Shown: positions 32,076 through 43,333, counted from the first letter of the stretch. The stretch: 64,000 nt of DNA from Azolla caroliniana (GCA_043228905.1 JBHGNT010000018.1:744001-808000), one strand, 5' to 3'. Program-made: numbers and translations. The notes: a model not told the origin generated them from the letters alone.

Positions 32076-34797
32076 CTATTCCTCCTTCTTCGCCACCACT
32101 CGGAGCGGGATGCCGTTCCTCTTCTTCGGGTGCTTCCATATGTATCCGTCCCGGAGAAAGAATCGGTAGGCTTTCTTCCGAATCCGGTTGGCCTCGTCTA
32201 TTGTCCATGCCGCGTCCGGTGTCATTGTTTTCAGGAACCCGCCGATCTGCAACCACTCCCCATCGTACTTGCTCTCGTCGAAATCGTTAAGCGTTGGAGA
32301 GCATTCCCTACCGGTTGTTACGTAAGCCACTTCGAAGAAGTCCACGCCGACTTCCTCGTCCTCTGAAACCATGCCGCCGTCGTTTTCGAACCTCGCCCTT
32401 GAAAGCATGTCGGCCATGGCGTTGTCTTTCCTGGAAATGTGTCGTATTTCCGGATTCAGGAACTTGATGTACGCTATCCACCTGAGCATTGCCAGGTCCG
32501 ACGTCACGCATCCGGAAACCATGCCAAGGATCGGCAGGTAGTCTGTCTCGATAATTACCTCTGTCCTGATCAGGTAGTCTTTATCGGCCTTTACCGCCGA
32601 AAGGATACCCTAGAGCTCGCGTTTAACCTGGGCATATCCTCGCTGTCGCTCGCTGAGGACCTTCGCGCCGAACCGGATCGGGGAACGCATGCCGTCCTCG
32701 TCCTCTTGGTTGACGACCCATCCGATCCCGGTCGGACTCGTGTCTACTGTTACGTAAATTGGAGTGCTCTTTCCGTAGACAGCCTTTCGGAGCGCCGGAG
32801 CCGCGGCAAGTGCTTCCTTCATCTTCCGAACAGACTCCGTATGCTCGTCTCTCCACTCGAATTTTGGCCCCTTTTTCAGCAACCCGTATAACGGCTCCGC
32901 GACATGAGCGTAATGCGGGATCCATATGTGGTAGAACGCGCATGCTCCCAAGAACCTCTGAACCTCTGTGACCGAGCTACAGTCGTTCTTCATCGCGGAG
33001 ATGGCTTCTACCTTAGTCGGAAATGGTTTCCGGCCGTACGGCCCGCATAGGTGTTCGACGACCATGATCTCTGATTGCCCGAAGGCCGACTTTCCCCCGG
33101 AGAAGGTGAGCCTCGCGCCCTCCAACCTCTGCAGCACCTTCTTGCAGTCATCGATGTGCGTCGCCACGAATTTCCGGCATCCGTCCGGTCCGATCGTCTC
33201 GTCCCTTTCCTCCACCGGGCATCCCTTGATCGGGACGTCGTCCAAAAACGGCATGGTGATGTCCGGGATACAATCCCTCAGCACTTTGTTCATTGCGTTC
33301 ACCATGTGTGCCACCGAGTTCGTCCCTCCTTGCGGCAGGGTACACATCCGTACTAGGCCGAGAGGAGTTCGCATTGTCGTGATGTCTCTGCTCTCTACGG
33401 CAAGCTGAAACTGATCGTACCCTGAGTAGAGATCACCGACCGAGTAAATCGACCTTCCGGCGAAGGCCTCCGCGAACTCATCTATTGTCGGTCTGATTCC
33501 TGCGTTTCGAATGGTCACCTTGTTGACCGGCTGCAGGTCTTGAATAAAGCGTAGCGTGCCGTCCTTCTTCGGCACGGTAAACCGCCGATTCGAGTATTAT
33601 GGGGCACTCGACGGTTCGAGGATTCCCATCTCGACCTTCTGCATCAGCTTCGGGATGTGAGCTCTGGGTACTGGAATTGGTTTGAGACTCCACGACACAT
33701 GCGGTACCGTGAATATCACCATCGGTTCCACGACTGTCGGGTCTACGCACCCGATCTCCTCCGGTGAGAATGCGAAAGCCTTCCCGTGCCTTCCGAGCAT
33801 TCCCCGAAAACGGTCCTCTTCCGCCAGCAGTAGGAAGCCGCCCCCACCGATTTTGATCTCGCGCAGCGTTATGTCGGTGAACGTGTGTCCTATGCGGGCC
33901 GGATTTCGTAAACTCGGGTCCGACGCAACCCCCTTTATTCGCAACTCGCTGCCCTCCGGCAAGGGAGCCACGACTGGCCTCACCTTCCGGTCCACAGTCT
34001 TGTACCTCGTGTCCACCCGGGCCGTCTGATCCGACTCGAGCCCTCTACTAAAGTCCGCGATGACTTCGTACATCTTTTCCGAACATACCGGAATCGTCTG
34101 GTCCTCTTTAAGGACTCCTCCAACTACCTCTCGCAGCTCCCCCAAGGTATCGACGAAAGAGACCGCCTCCACGGCTCCGTTGATTTCCTCTCCAAGGCCG
34201 AGGATACCACATGCTCGAAGTTGCTCCTCCGCCCTTTTCTTCTTATTGCCAACAACGTCGACTATCGTACACCCTCCGTTGTCGGAGAACCAAAATTTCC
34301 TACTTATAGTACAGGTCTTCTTCGCTATCGTACACTTGTGGGGTTTTCCCGGAGTGTCCGGACTATCGCGGCCCCATGCCTTGATAGCCCTCTTCAAAAA
34401 TCCTCCACTTCCTCTCATGGTTCAGTCTCACCGTTAGGAACTGGACCGAGTGACGCCCATTCTGGCTCTTGACCCTCGCATAGGCCGAGCCGTTGTCCAA
34501 CACCTTGGTCTCCATCCGTGGTGTCGTGATGTACGGTTCTCCGAGTATAACCGGATGTGAGGACGTCTCCTGCACGAAGAAGTGCTGGTCAATCTCGACA
34601 TCGCCGATCTTTACTCGTATGTTCGGGCATGCTCCATGCAGTTCTTCGGTGGTACGCGTCGCCGCTCGTATTTTCCACCCGTGCTTGGTGTTGATCGGCC
34701 ATTTCCCCTTCTTATAGAAGTCCATGGACATCAAATTGATTTCTGAACCGTGGTCCACCAACGCCACCACCGGTTCATGAACATCTCCGATCTTCAC
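32076..34797 (-). pseudogene. Gypsy protease, reverse transcriptase and RNase H (stops and one frameshift)
   Basis: The aspartic protease (34797-34500) has 'VALVDHGSEINLMS' and 'HPVILGEPYI'. A frameshift near 34400 leads into a ~270-codon linker with 'YKTVDRKVRPVVAPLP' and 'PHVSWSLKPIPVPRAH'. An in-frame TAA at 33597-33599 precedes 'VPKKDGTLRFIQDLQPVNKV'. Reverse transcriptase continues with 'YSVGDLYSGYDQFQLAV', 'LPQGGTNS' and the catalytic box 'MPFLDDVPIKG' near 33235. Common plant gypsy elements have Y/F-V/I-DD followed by a different strand. RNase H has 'VTVDTSPTGIGWV' and, after a TAG near 32611, 'ETDYLPIL' and 'RKDNAMADMLSRARF'. Catalytic residues of RT and RNase H look intact, so it died by stops, not active-site loss. 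Confidence 0.88.
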
Positions 34798-34821
34798 GGG
34801 GGTCTCCGTGGTCGCTCTGGC

Positions 34822-36494
34822 CTAGTGTGGCCTCGAATAGTGGCTCTCCGCCAACTCGTCTTCCAGCGCCATGTCCTCTATGTGCGTCGTTCGCACCTCC
34901 ACCGGCTTCTCTGGTTTTGTCTCTGTCGACAGCCTCTTTGTCTTCACCAAGTCTACGATGGAGTTGTGGAACTCCTTCTTGGCGATCCCGAGCACTTCCC
35001 TCAGCGATAGCTCCACCGTGCTGTCGAGGATTCGTTCTTCCAGGACCTTTCGCAGGTCCATGGATCTTTCGATTTCTATGCCCAGCTGGTACCCGCCCCT
35101 CTTGGGATTATCCTGGGCACCGGTTGCATCGACCTCATTCCGCCTTTGCCTGTACCGAGTTTCATATCGTTGCGAGGGCCCGGCCCCTCCGGTTTTCCCT
35201 ACCCGCTTGTCCTCCACCAGAGCCTCGTAATTTTGACAAGCAGCTTCGACGAAGCCCGTCTTTTCTTCTACCAGGTCACTCCACCCGGTTACCTCCCAGA
35301 CCCGTTTTTCCGCGCGGTCCGCCTCTTCTTTCCTTAGTCGCGTGCCGGTGAGGCCTTCTAGCATCGTTGGCTAGAACCCGGCTTTGTTCATCTTCGGGGC
35401 CTCGCCACCTCCGACCCGAATACCAGCTGACGTCGAGTAGTGGACGGTCTCCGTGTGACGAGCCGCCGCCTCTTCCATCAGCCTTTTCATACCTCCTCGC
35501 CCGATGTTCAGGTCCAGGGCCCTTCGGGTCTCGCTGGCGTGCACCCGACTGTTGCATAGGTACACCACGTTGCTTCTCATCGCCTCGGCGAAGTCCCCAT
35601 AGTCCTTTCAGATGTGCCCAACCACGTCACACCACATGCACCTGTTTCCAGCCAGAGGTCGTTTGTCACGGCCCTGTTCACTACCGTCCCTCCGTGCCTG
35701 GGCGATCTAGAGATCCTTTACCATCCGCGTCAGTTCCTCCAGAGCTGCTCCCCCGGATGAGCCGTTGACCATGCTAGTTGAAGCTGATCCGGTCTCGAGC
35801 CAATCCCGGGTCTCTTCCCTTCGCGTTGGTGGTGTTGGCTCGAGCTTCCTTGTTGTGATAGAGCCCGCCCCTGTCGATCCTTTGTCAACCCATTCCCGCC
35901 GTTTGTCGAAACGGCCACAGACCCTTTTCACCACGGCCCAGTCGGCCGTCAGCCCGTCATCAGTCTCCAATAGGAGGCCTACCTGCTCCCGATCACGCTC
36001 ATCAACTGACTTAACAAACAATAGGACACGGTTTGTGTCCAGAACCGTCCGGTCAAGCACCGAGAGGCGTGCGAAGCGTTCCTCAACTCCCGGAGGAGCA
36101 TCGACACATTCCTTCCTTTGTTGGGGGTCTCCACCCACTCCATGAAGTCCCGCTTTGAAAGTCGAAGTGCATCTTCAAGCCCGTATTTTTCGAGGAGCCG
36201 ACCTTCGAACTCCTCCCAGGTCCGGCTCTCGGCCCGTACCTCGAGCACCTCCGTATGGATACCCGGCATCGCCACTCGAGGGAATCCGGCTAGACGCCTC
36301 TCTTCCAGAATGTCCCTCATTACCATCTCAGCCCGGTAGGACGCCAAGTAGCTCGTGGCATCCTTCCCACTAAACTGGCCGATTGTACCGACAACCGCCT
36401 CGATAGCCCTATCAAGGGTGCCGGTGCCTTCGCGCGCACTCACTATACGGTCTACAGCCGAAGCCATGGCTTCTGCAAGGTCCGACCCCCTCAT
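34822..36494 (-). pseudogene. Gypsy gag, zinc knuckle and linker (frameshifted)
   Basis: Gag starts at 36494 (MRGSDLAEAMASAVDRI), 22 bp after the primer site, with 'GQFSGKDATSYLASYRAEM' and 'TWEEFEGRLLEKYGL'. A frameshift near 36100 moves the reading into 'EERFARLSVLDRTVLDTN', which ends at 35707. A degraded knuckle 'CMWCDVVGHI' (35640-35600) lacks its last Cys. It is followed by 'FAEAMRSNVVYLCNSRVHA' and 'NIGRGGMKRLMEEA'. An open segment at 35364-34822 is a charged linker before the protease. The first 115 residues are related to the gag-like ORF of the LARD-like element. Confidence 0.82.
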
Positions 36495-36515
36495 CTTCTA
36501 CTCCTCTGCCGCCTG

Positions 36516-36533
36516 TTTACGTCGGGTTCACCA
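36516..36533 (-). other. Primer binding site of the gypsy element (tRNA-Trp type)
   Basis: Minus-strand TGGTGAACCCGACGTAAA differs by one base from the LARD-like site and lies five bases inside the LTR end. 17 of 18 bases are complementary to the 3' end of plant tRNA-Trp. Confidence 0.75.
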
Positions 36534-36538
36534 AAAGA

Positions 36539-36616
36539 TGTCGCGTTGTTACGCGCGTGCGTGGAGAACAAGGCGGGACCATTGGGGTCTTGGACCGAGG
36601 AATAGGTGAGGGAAAG

Positions 36617-36660
<44 letters not shown>

Positions 36661-37245
36661 ACACACGTATAGACAAAGAAGCGCACGGGGACGCGGCCCA
36701 ACAACACAGGAGACTCGAGTTGAGAACACTAGCGCATGTATATAAATATGTCTATGTATTTGCATGTATGCAGACGACTCGAATGGTTACGGCTGATCAG
36801 GTTGGCGGGATGGATGCCGACGCCTGATCACCCACGCACATAGGAGAGCAAGATGGAGATTCTGCCGGAAGCACACGGGTGTTCCACGGAGCAGGATCAA
36901 CCTCCTGAGAACATGCGCAAAAGAAGCTATGGAGAACGACAGAGAAGAAGAGCTAGGTCCCTGTCCGACAGCACTTCGTCCCCTCTAGCGCGCGATCCCT
37001 TCTCTCCCCCGTCTCCCTCTCTTTTATAGCTCAAGGAGGGAGGCCGTCTCACCCGTTTACATCACATTAATTCTCTGTCCTTTCGGACAGAGATACTCCT
37101 CGATCTCCCCTATAGAATAATGCTACCTAGGATTTAACCTTTGTGCCTACCTATCTACTATACGACAAGGGACGTGCCCACGTGTAAGGGCCGGTTCACA
37201 CACACTATACATGGTTTGCGCCTGGGGACGGTTTTCTTCACGACA
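36539..37245 (-). repeat. 5' LTR of the gypsy element
   Basis: This 707-bp LTR has the same ends as 30187-30917 and a shorter (GA)n run at about 36618-36660. Confidence 0.88.
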
Positions 37246-37478
37246 GCGCACTAAAGATGCTCGACAGTCGGCCTCTGCATAAATTGGCTGATCACACCGA
37301 CCAGATAGCTGATGTCGGGTCGGGTGATTGTCAGATATATTAGGCTTCCGATAATTTGTTGGAACCGTTTCTCGTTGGAGGCCAGTCTGGAGTCAGGACG
37401 TAGCTTGAGGTTCCCGTCCAAGGGTATCGAGACTGGTCGGCATTTGGTCATGCAGAACTTGTATAACATATTCAGCAC

Positions 37479-37829
37479 AATGACTAGGTCTAGGTTGTAT
37501 TTGTAAATATTGGAAATGGTAGTTTCCCTAGTTCAATTTGTATTTAAACTGAACTTTGAACCTAGTTGTTAAGAGAGAGAGTTGTTGTATGTGCCATTGT
37601 AACTCTCTTGAGCAATAATACAGTTACATTGATTGTGCCTATTGGTGTCTCTTTCTCTACATCTATTTCTTGATCTTGTCTTTGACTAAGTTGCCCTTGT
37701 TGTCTTCAATCAGTTCTTACTGACCTTGTATACCATCAACCCAAAGATCTTCATCAGAAGAGTGCTAGTTTTGTTCCACATACAAACGGCTCTCTACAAC
37801 ACCACTAGTGGAATACTAGGATATATTGA
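37479..37829. other. Unassigned AT-rich stretch between copia B' and LINE 1
   Basis: No coding similarity is seen. It contains TTAAGAGAGAGAGTTGTTGT and a CTCTCTTTCTC-like pyrimidine run, which could be a decayed LTR, but I find no paired copy, primer site or target duplication. Confidence 0.4.
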
Positions 37830-37889
37830 AGCAAGAGTGTTAGATATGGGTTGAGGTAGAGTGCACATATTCAGTGGTCTGGCCAATAT

Positions 37890-38260
37890 TACGAGCAACA
37901 ATGAAAAAGTTGGGAAAGATCTTGGTGCCTCCTAATGCTAATGCACAAAACTAATATCGTAAGTGTGTTCTTTGTAATACCGCTCTAACGAGGCCAAGTT
38001 GTTTGCAAATTGCATGCTCTAGTATGCCTCTTATTTATTTTCGGCTTAAATGGGGTACATTTGCAAGACATTGTTTCCATTGTGGTGTGTTAGGGCATTT
38101 AATGGCCGAGTGTCCTCAAAAAAGAAATAATATAGTGGAAGTTGTACAAGAAGAGTCTACATGTCATAATTAGATTCAAACTTTGACAATCTTAGAGAAA
38201 ATAAAGAAACAACAGATTGTGAATGACTTGAATGATGGAAAGCCTTTAGAGGAGAAGGAC
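37890..38260 (+). pseudogene. LINE 1 ORF1 fragment with CCHC knuckle
   Basis: Frame pieces read 'MKKLGKILVPPNANAQN', then 'CVLCNTALTRPSCLQ', then the knuckle 'CFHCGVLGHLMAEC' (38078-38119). LINE 2 has the parallel phrases 'MGKVLVPPYANATN' and 'GEWGHLKAEC' (44200-44400). This is the nucleic-acid binding ORF1 of plant LINEs. Confidence 0.75.
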
Positions 38261-38599
38261 AATGATCAATAGTTACTGGAAAGAATAAGAAATTTAATAA
38301 GAATATTGGGCATAATGTATCTATGGAGAAGGTAACACTGATTCAATAAACAAATTCCATGAGGAATAGACCATTGGGTCATCATGAGGTCTTTTCAAAA
38401 CAATTGTCTTTTGATCATAACGGTAATTTGTATTTTCCTTGGAGTAAACAGAAATTGGTGCCTTGTTTAATAGGAGGAGCCATCCAGGTCTGAAGTTTTG
38501 CATTCCCCTAACAATTCTTATGCAATCTTAGGGGATTTATTTCAAGATATAGATAGTGAAGGAGAAGGAGAATTCCTGGAGAAAAGGAAAAAATAAAGT

Positions 38600-38896
38600 A
38601 TGAAGATCACCACATGGAATGTAAGGGGATTGTGTTCTAGATTTAGAGTGCATGAGGTTTGGAGGATTGTGTTGAATGAGCAATGGGATGTTTTATCTGT
38701 AGTAGAGCATAAAGATCATTGTAATGTTGGATTAATTAGTTATTTAAGGGTTTACATTATGTTATGTTGGCAATGTTATGTTGAAGTTATGTTAAGGGAT
38801 GTATGGAAATGGATCAGGGGAGATGAACCAAGTTATACCTTTCAATCGGTTCAATATAAGGATACTCTGAGTATTTTGGATATTTTAGTTTCTTAG
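38600..38896 (+). pseudogene. LINE 1 endonuclease fragment
   Basis: It starts MKITTWNVRGLCSRFRVHEV with 'VVEHKDH' further on, the first two catalytic strands of an APE-type endonuclease (Asn and Glu). It then jumps to 'GDEPSYTFQS', so the middle of the domain is deleted. It ends shortly before the LTR at 38982. Confidence 0.8.
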
Positions 38897-38981
38897 GTCA
38901 ATTATATTAGATCGTTCCCCATTAAGTTTTGAATTCACTCACTACGCAGACCTTTTCACGAATTCTTAGGAAAACCACCGT

Positions 38982-40420
38982 TGTCGTGAAGATTTTCGGC
39001 AATGGTGTGAAAATCGCATAAAACATACGAAATCGAGTATGAATCATATAAAACAATAATAGTGAAAATACTATTTTAAATAAGTTTAATATCTTAGTAC
39101 AAAAAGATGGAGGTCTTCAAGAACTTTCGAATGCACTTTACTACATAAGAAACGAACATCTAAGTCTCAAGTTATGTGGGTAGGAAGTTTGCAAAGGAAA
39201 AGAGAAAGATAAAACTATGAAATATCCCAGATAAACAGGACAAATAAGGATCTCACCATATATAATGCAAAGCAAAAGTTATTATCTTTGTGTTTAAGTG
39301 TGGAGCATAGAGAGTTCAAGGTGACTTGAACTAAGCTAATTGGATGAGTGGGTGTGGCCTAGCTACTTGTAAAGCTTTTGGCCAACCAAAGCCGGCGGCA
39401 TCTGGCGACGGAACCGCGACTGGCCGGTGACTGGCAAGCAACTCGGGATGCGGATTGGGCTGGACCAAACGGATGCAAATCGGACGGATCGGTCGGGTCG
39501 GTTGATCGCGGTGCATGGTGTCTTAAAGATATTTGGTCCAAAAGCCTAATAGTATTTTGTGCATAAAAGAAAAGATTTAAGCAAGACTCAAACTTAGCAC
39601 CTCGAAGATAGGTAGCAAGAGGCTTACCATTAAGCCAAATCATTTCCTTAGGGTTATAGCTTTACATGTAAATTCTCATATTAGAGCTTGATTGAGTGAC
39701 ATGTGATGCATGAGTGCCAAATGGCAAACATGCATCACATGCATCCATCACATGCATTGTATGCATGCCTTGTACCCTCATATGCATGAGAGCATCTATA
39801 AAACGGATGCAAATCGGACGGATCAGTCGGGTCGGTTGATCGCGGTGCATGGTGTCTTAAAGATATTTGATCCAAAAGCCTAATAGTATTTTGTGCATAA
39901 AAGAAAAGAGATGTAAGCAAGACTCAAACTTAGCACCTCGAAGATAGGCAGCAAGAGGCTTACCATTAAGCCAAATCATTTCCTTAGGGTTATAGCTTTA
40001 CATGTAAATTCTCATATTAGAGCTTGATTGAGTGACATGTGATGCATGAGTGCCAAATGGCAAACATGCATCACATGCATTGTATGCATGTCTTGTACCC
40101 TCATATGCATGAGAGCATCTATAAAAGGGTGGATGAAAAAGATCAAAGAGAGCTTTGTACTTTATATCAAAATTAATATTAACAAGAAAATTTGTTATCC
40201 AATTAATGTATTAATCAAGAAATTAAATGTACGAAATTTGATATCCAATTGATGTATCAATCTTGTTCTTAAAATTTGAAGTCAAGAGTTCAATCTTAAT
40301 CTCTTTCAATCTATCTTAATTCCTTTCTCGCTAAAGCTAGTGCAAACTTCGAGTCCTTCCGGTCCAAAACCCCGGTGGTTCCGCCTCATAATCCGCGCGT
40401 AGTGACGGATCTTCAATTCA
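38982..40420. repeat. Long LTR of the TGTCG lineage with internal tandem duplication
   Basis: It starts TGTCGTGAAGATTTTCGG exactly like the solo LTR at 29181 and shares with it the TGCATG cluster, the TATA element and the phrase CGAGTCCTTCCGGTCC near the end. The right end is uncertain. By alignment with the other LTR it is near 40420, giving flanks CCGT (38978-38981) and TCAT, a weak match. It interrupts LINE 1. There is no internal region, so it is probably a solo LTR. Confidence 0.7.
39467..40134. repeat. 334-bp tandem duplication including the TATA region
   Basis: AAACGGATGCAAATCGGACG occurs at 39467 and 39801. The two units are almost identical and each ends with TGCATGAGAGCATCTATAAAA, so the putative LTR core promoter is present twice. 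Confidence 0.85.
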
Positions 40421-40424
40421 TCAT

Positions 40425-43145
40425 TTTTGGATCTTGAGGTATTCCATGCCTATCCGTGTCAATTGATTGATGTATTTGCCTATCATGTTCAATTTGATGG
40501 GTATGAAGCGTGGGAAGTATTTGTTGCAAATGTTCAGAAGTTACCTAGATATTATGGAATTCACCGTGCCTTTAGAAGGAGAAAGAAATTAAGTCTCCTA
40601 GTTAGTTTGCTTGATAAATGTAACTCATTGTTAACTTATTGGCCAACAGATGTAGAGTTGATGGGATATGAAGAGGTATTAATTTTTGTGATGCATGATC
40701 TTATAACAAAAAATTATCAACATGCTAGACAACATTGTCTAAGACGAGTGGAGGATGCACATACACAACATGATGTGGTAAGGTTAGAGGATAATGGTAT
40801 AATGTGTTTTGATCCTTGAGAAATTGTGAAGAAATTCATAGAATATTATATACAATTGTTGGGTGTACAACTGTGTATCCATGATAATGTTAAAATGATA
40901 GAGATATATTTTTCAATGGAGTGAATAATCATGTATCACACATGATGTGGCACAAGCATTAGATGTTGAGATTTCAGAGGATGAGGTGGAACATGTCATG
41001 TCACATCTTGCTAATGATAACAATTCAGGGTGGAATAGAATAACAAATAAACTTTTTACGAAATGCGTAATTAAGTTAAAAGGTGTGGCATCAGGGAAAT
41101 ACACCATTCTTGGAAGATTGGTTTCATAAAGTTTTTGCCAAAGCTGCCTTCTCCATCTTCCTTTTCTCAGTGGAGGCCTATTTCATTGAATGGGGGAATG
41201 TACAAAATGTTTGCAAAAGTGATGGCCAGTAGAGTACATCAAGTTTTACCTTCTATTATTCATAATGCTCAATATGGGTTCTAAGCAAAAAGAGAAATTT
41301 TACATAAAGGAGTACTGGCCATATGAAATTGATTATATAAATGAGTCTAAACAAGAATTGGTGTTAATATTGAGAAAGTCTATGATAATATGGATTGGTC
41401 ATTTATAAATTAGTTGATGTCTCATATTAATTTTGTTAATCATATGTTAAGTTGATATACACATTAGGTTAGGGTTTGTTTTCACATGTGATGTTTAATG
41501 GAGGAGCAACACAACCTATTTCTATTTGGAGATCAGTTTGACAAGGATTCCTGGTTAGCCATTTACTATTCACTATTGTGACACATCCTATTCTTGTTAA
41601 ATTACACAACACAGCTATGGTGGAAGAATTGCTTGGACTAAGGTTGCCATCAAGGAAGCCATGTATTGTTCAAGCTCTCGTCGATGACCATATCATATTT
41701 TTGAAACCTAATCGGAAAAATTTAGTAAGACAAGATATGTGTGGGAATTGTTTTCAATGCTTCGGAGTTGACAATTAATATGCATAAATCTGTCCTCATT
41801 TCATGTACAGAATAAGATGTCTTAGGGTTGGGGTGGTCATGAAGGATAATACATTGTGGTATGATTTGTCGTCACCTTGGATATGTAATTGGGGTGGAAG
41901 TTTCTCGTATGAAACTTATTGAGTGGGTATCCAAAATGTTGGAGGTCTCAATTTTGGCTTTTTCATGTGCGTCTTAAGGTGATCCAATCAATTATGGTCT
42001 CTATGGTGTCTTATTATCTTCCTTTGCCACCATGGTCGAAGAAAGCTCTTCAAATGGTGTCACACTCAATGCAGATTTTGTTATGGAAAAAAAGGGAAAA
42101 GGGCCTTGACGTGGTTGGTATGAGATCATGATTGTACTTCGAAGTGTTTCGGTGGGGCATCAATATTGAATTTATATGAGCATATGGTCGCTCATCGATT
42201 TACTTTCATTCAATTTATGTTTGAGGGTGTACAACCTTGGACAGAAATAATGGCATACTTTATACAGAAGACAAGAATTAAGCTTGGAAACATGACAATT
42301 GAAACTAATTGGCTTAATGTCATTAATTCTGAACATGATGTTCAATTTAATCGGGTGGTTAGATTGGGTTTGGTGATAGTCAAGGATGCTATGTTGGTGT
42401 CACAAAGATGATTAATGGCCTTTCAAACAGCAAGAGCAAGATTTCGTATTCCAAAATATTATACCTTTATCTAGTATAAGTTGTAAGAATTACTATCTTC
42501 GTATGAGCCAATTCCTAATTTAGGTGGGGGATTGACAAACATAAGTGGATGGAAGAAATGGTTGTATGGATATGGGGGTTTTGTAAGCCCATTACCTGGT
42601 GGTTTCATGTGATCAAGGCAAGTTGGTGATCTCAATTGATGCTACAAGCTAAGGTATTCATTTGGAGAGTTATGGTTGGAGCTTTACTATTGGGTGATGC
42701 ACTAAAAAAAAGAAACACTCCTAGAGGAATGTATTTCTTTTGTTCGATAGAATTGGAACATAGTAGGCATCCATTTCTTTCATGCTCGATGGCTATGATG
42801 GTTTGGGGGTATATCAATTTAGTGTGGATGTCTCTAACTAGAGTAAGCATATCTCGCTTCAGTAAGGTTTTTGCACATCTGAAGAACAATGAACCGATGC
42901 GTCATTTCCAAATTATTTTTGACCTCTTAAGGGATTGGGGGCTATGGTTCAATTGGAATATGCAAAATGCTTTCACTTTTGATTCGCAAGTTGGGGTGAG
43001 AAAATATATTGTAAAGTTAAAAAGGAATTTTTGGCAATTGACAATGCTAGAGAAGTCGCAAAATCTCAACCATGATGAGAGAGAACTTTGCAAGGTCACA
43101 TATAATCATATTTGTTATTTGATTTGGCGTGTAAGGTGGCGTTGA
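40425..43145 (+). pseudogene. LINE 1 reverse transcriptase and zinc-binding end
   Basis: The first part (40425-40819) is the open link between endonuclease and RT ('YYGIHRAFRRRKKLSLLVSL'). RT motifs follow in broken frames: 'SGWNRITNKLF' (41020-41060), 'WRPISLNGGMYKMFAKVMA' (41170-41230), and the catalytic box 'QALVDDHIIFL' (41670-41705). The end (42636-43145) is open and has 'LQAKVFIWRVMVGALLLGDAL' and 'CSIELEHSRHPFLSC', the zinc-binding module of plant LINEs. Many stops and frameshifts. Confidence 0.8.
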
Positions 43146-43245
43146 GTTTGTACCCGTAGTAGTATTTAGCTCCCAAGAAGGGTTCTATAATCTGTAGTAA
43201 GTCATGGTGGTGTTTTTTTTTCTGTGATGAAAGCCATTATTTACG

Positions 43246-43330
<85 letters not shown>
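43246..43330 (+). repeat. (GA)n microsatellite
   Basis: About 40 uninterrupted AG units lie between LINE 1 and LINE 2. The next ~260 bp (to 43590) contain no recognised feature and may be the LINE 2 leader. Confidence 0.95.

Positions 43331-43333
<3 letters not shown>

Larger units (their letters stand above)
30187..37245 (-). mobile_element. Ty3/gypsy element of the TGTCG lineage (minus strand), target duplication GCGC
   Basis: A complete 7.06-kb element with LTRs at 30187-30917 and 36539-37245 and a 4-bp duplication GCGC (30183-30186 and 37246-37249). The minus strand reads primer site (36516-36533), gag, zinc knuckle, a linker, aspartic protease, reverse transcriptase, RNase H, integrase, and polypurine tract next to 30917. 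Protease-RT-RNase H-integrase is the gypsy order. The pol motifs are unlike those of the common plant gypsy clades (see the pol feature). It is inactive through frameshifts, stops and a changed integrase catalytic residue. Inserted into RNase H of B'. Confidence 0.9.
28306..37478 (-). pseudogene. Copia B' (B family, minus strand), three pieces split by two insertions
   Basis: Piece 1 (28306-29176) holds the extra downstream ORF ('TRPWFDVVKGLKIEDELE', 'NSDKSWNKSE', an Arg-rich tail) and RNase H ('ARTKHIEVHYH'-like). Piece 2 (30127-30186) is a 60-bp RNase H segment between the two insertions. Piece 3 (37250-37478) is the end of reverse transcriptase and the RNase H link ('RFQQIIGSLIYLTITRPDISY'). 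Joining the edges after removing one copy of each target duplication gives the order of element B. The copy stops near 37478 at the 'LLNMLYKF' phrase, and its 5' part is absent. Confidence 0.85.
37830..43240 (+). mobile_element. LINE 1 (plus strand), degenerate, split by an LTR
   Basis: ORF1 and ORF2 remnants are in order: ORF1 with zinc knuckle (37890-38260), endonuclease start (38600-38896), then, after the LTR at 38982-40420, reverse transcriptase and zinc-binding end (40425-43145). It is AT-rich compared with the copia elements. The 3' end is near 43240, before a (GA)n run. No poly-A tail or target duplication was found. LINE 2 downstream has the same orientation and is related. Confidence 0.8.

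Noticed and set aside
37479-37829. Another LTR
   Set aside because: Some composition fits, but no paired copy, clean TG...CA ends, primer site or target duplication could be found.
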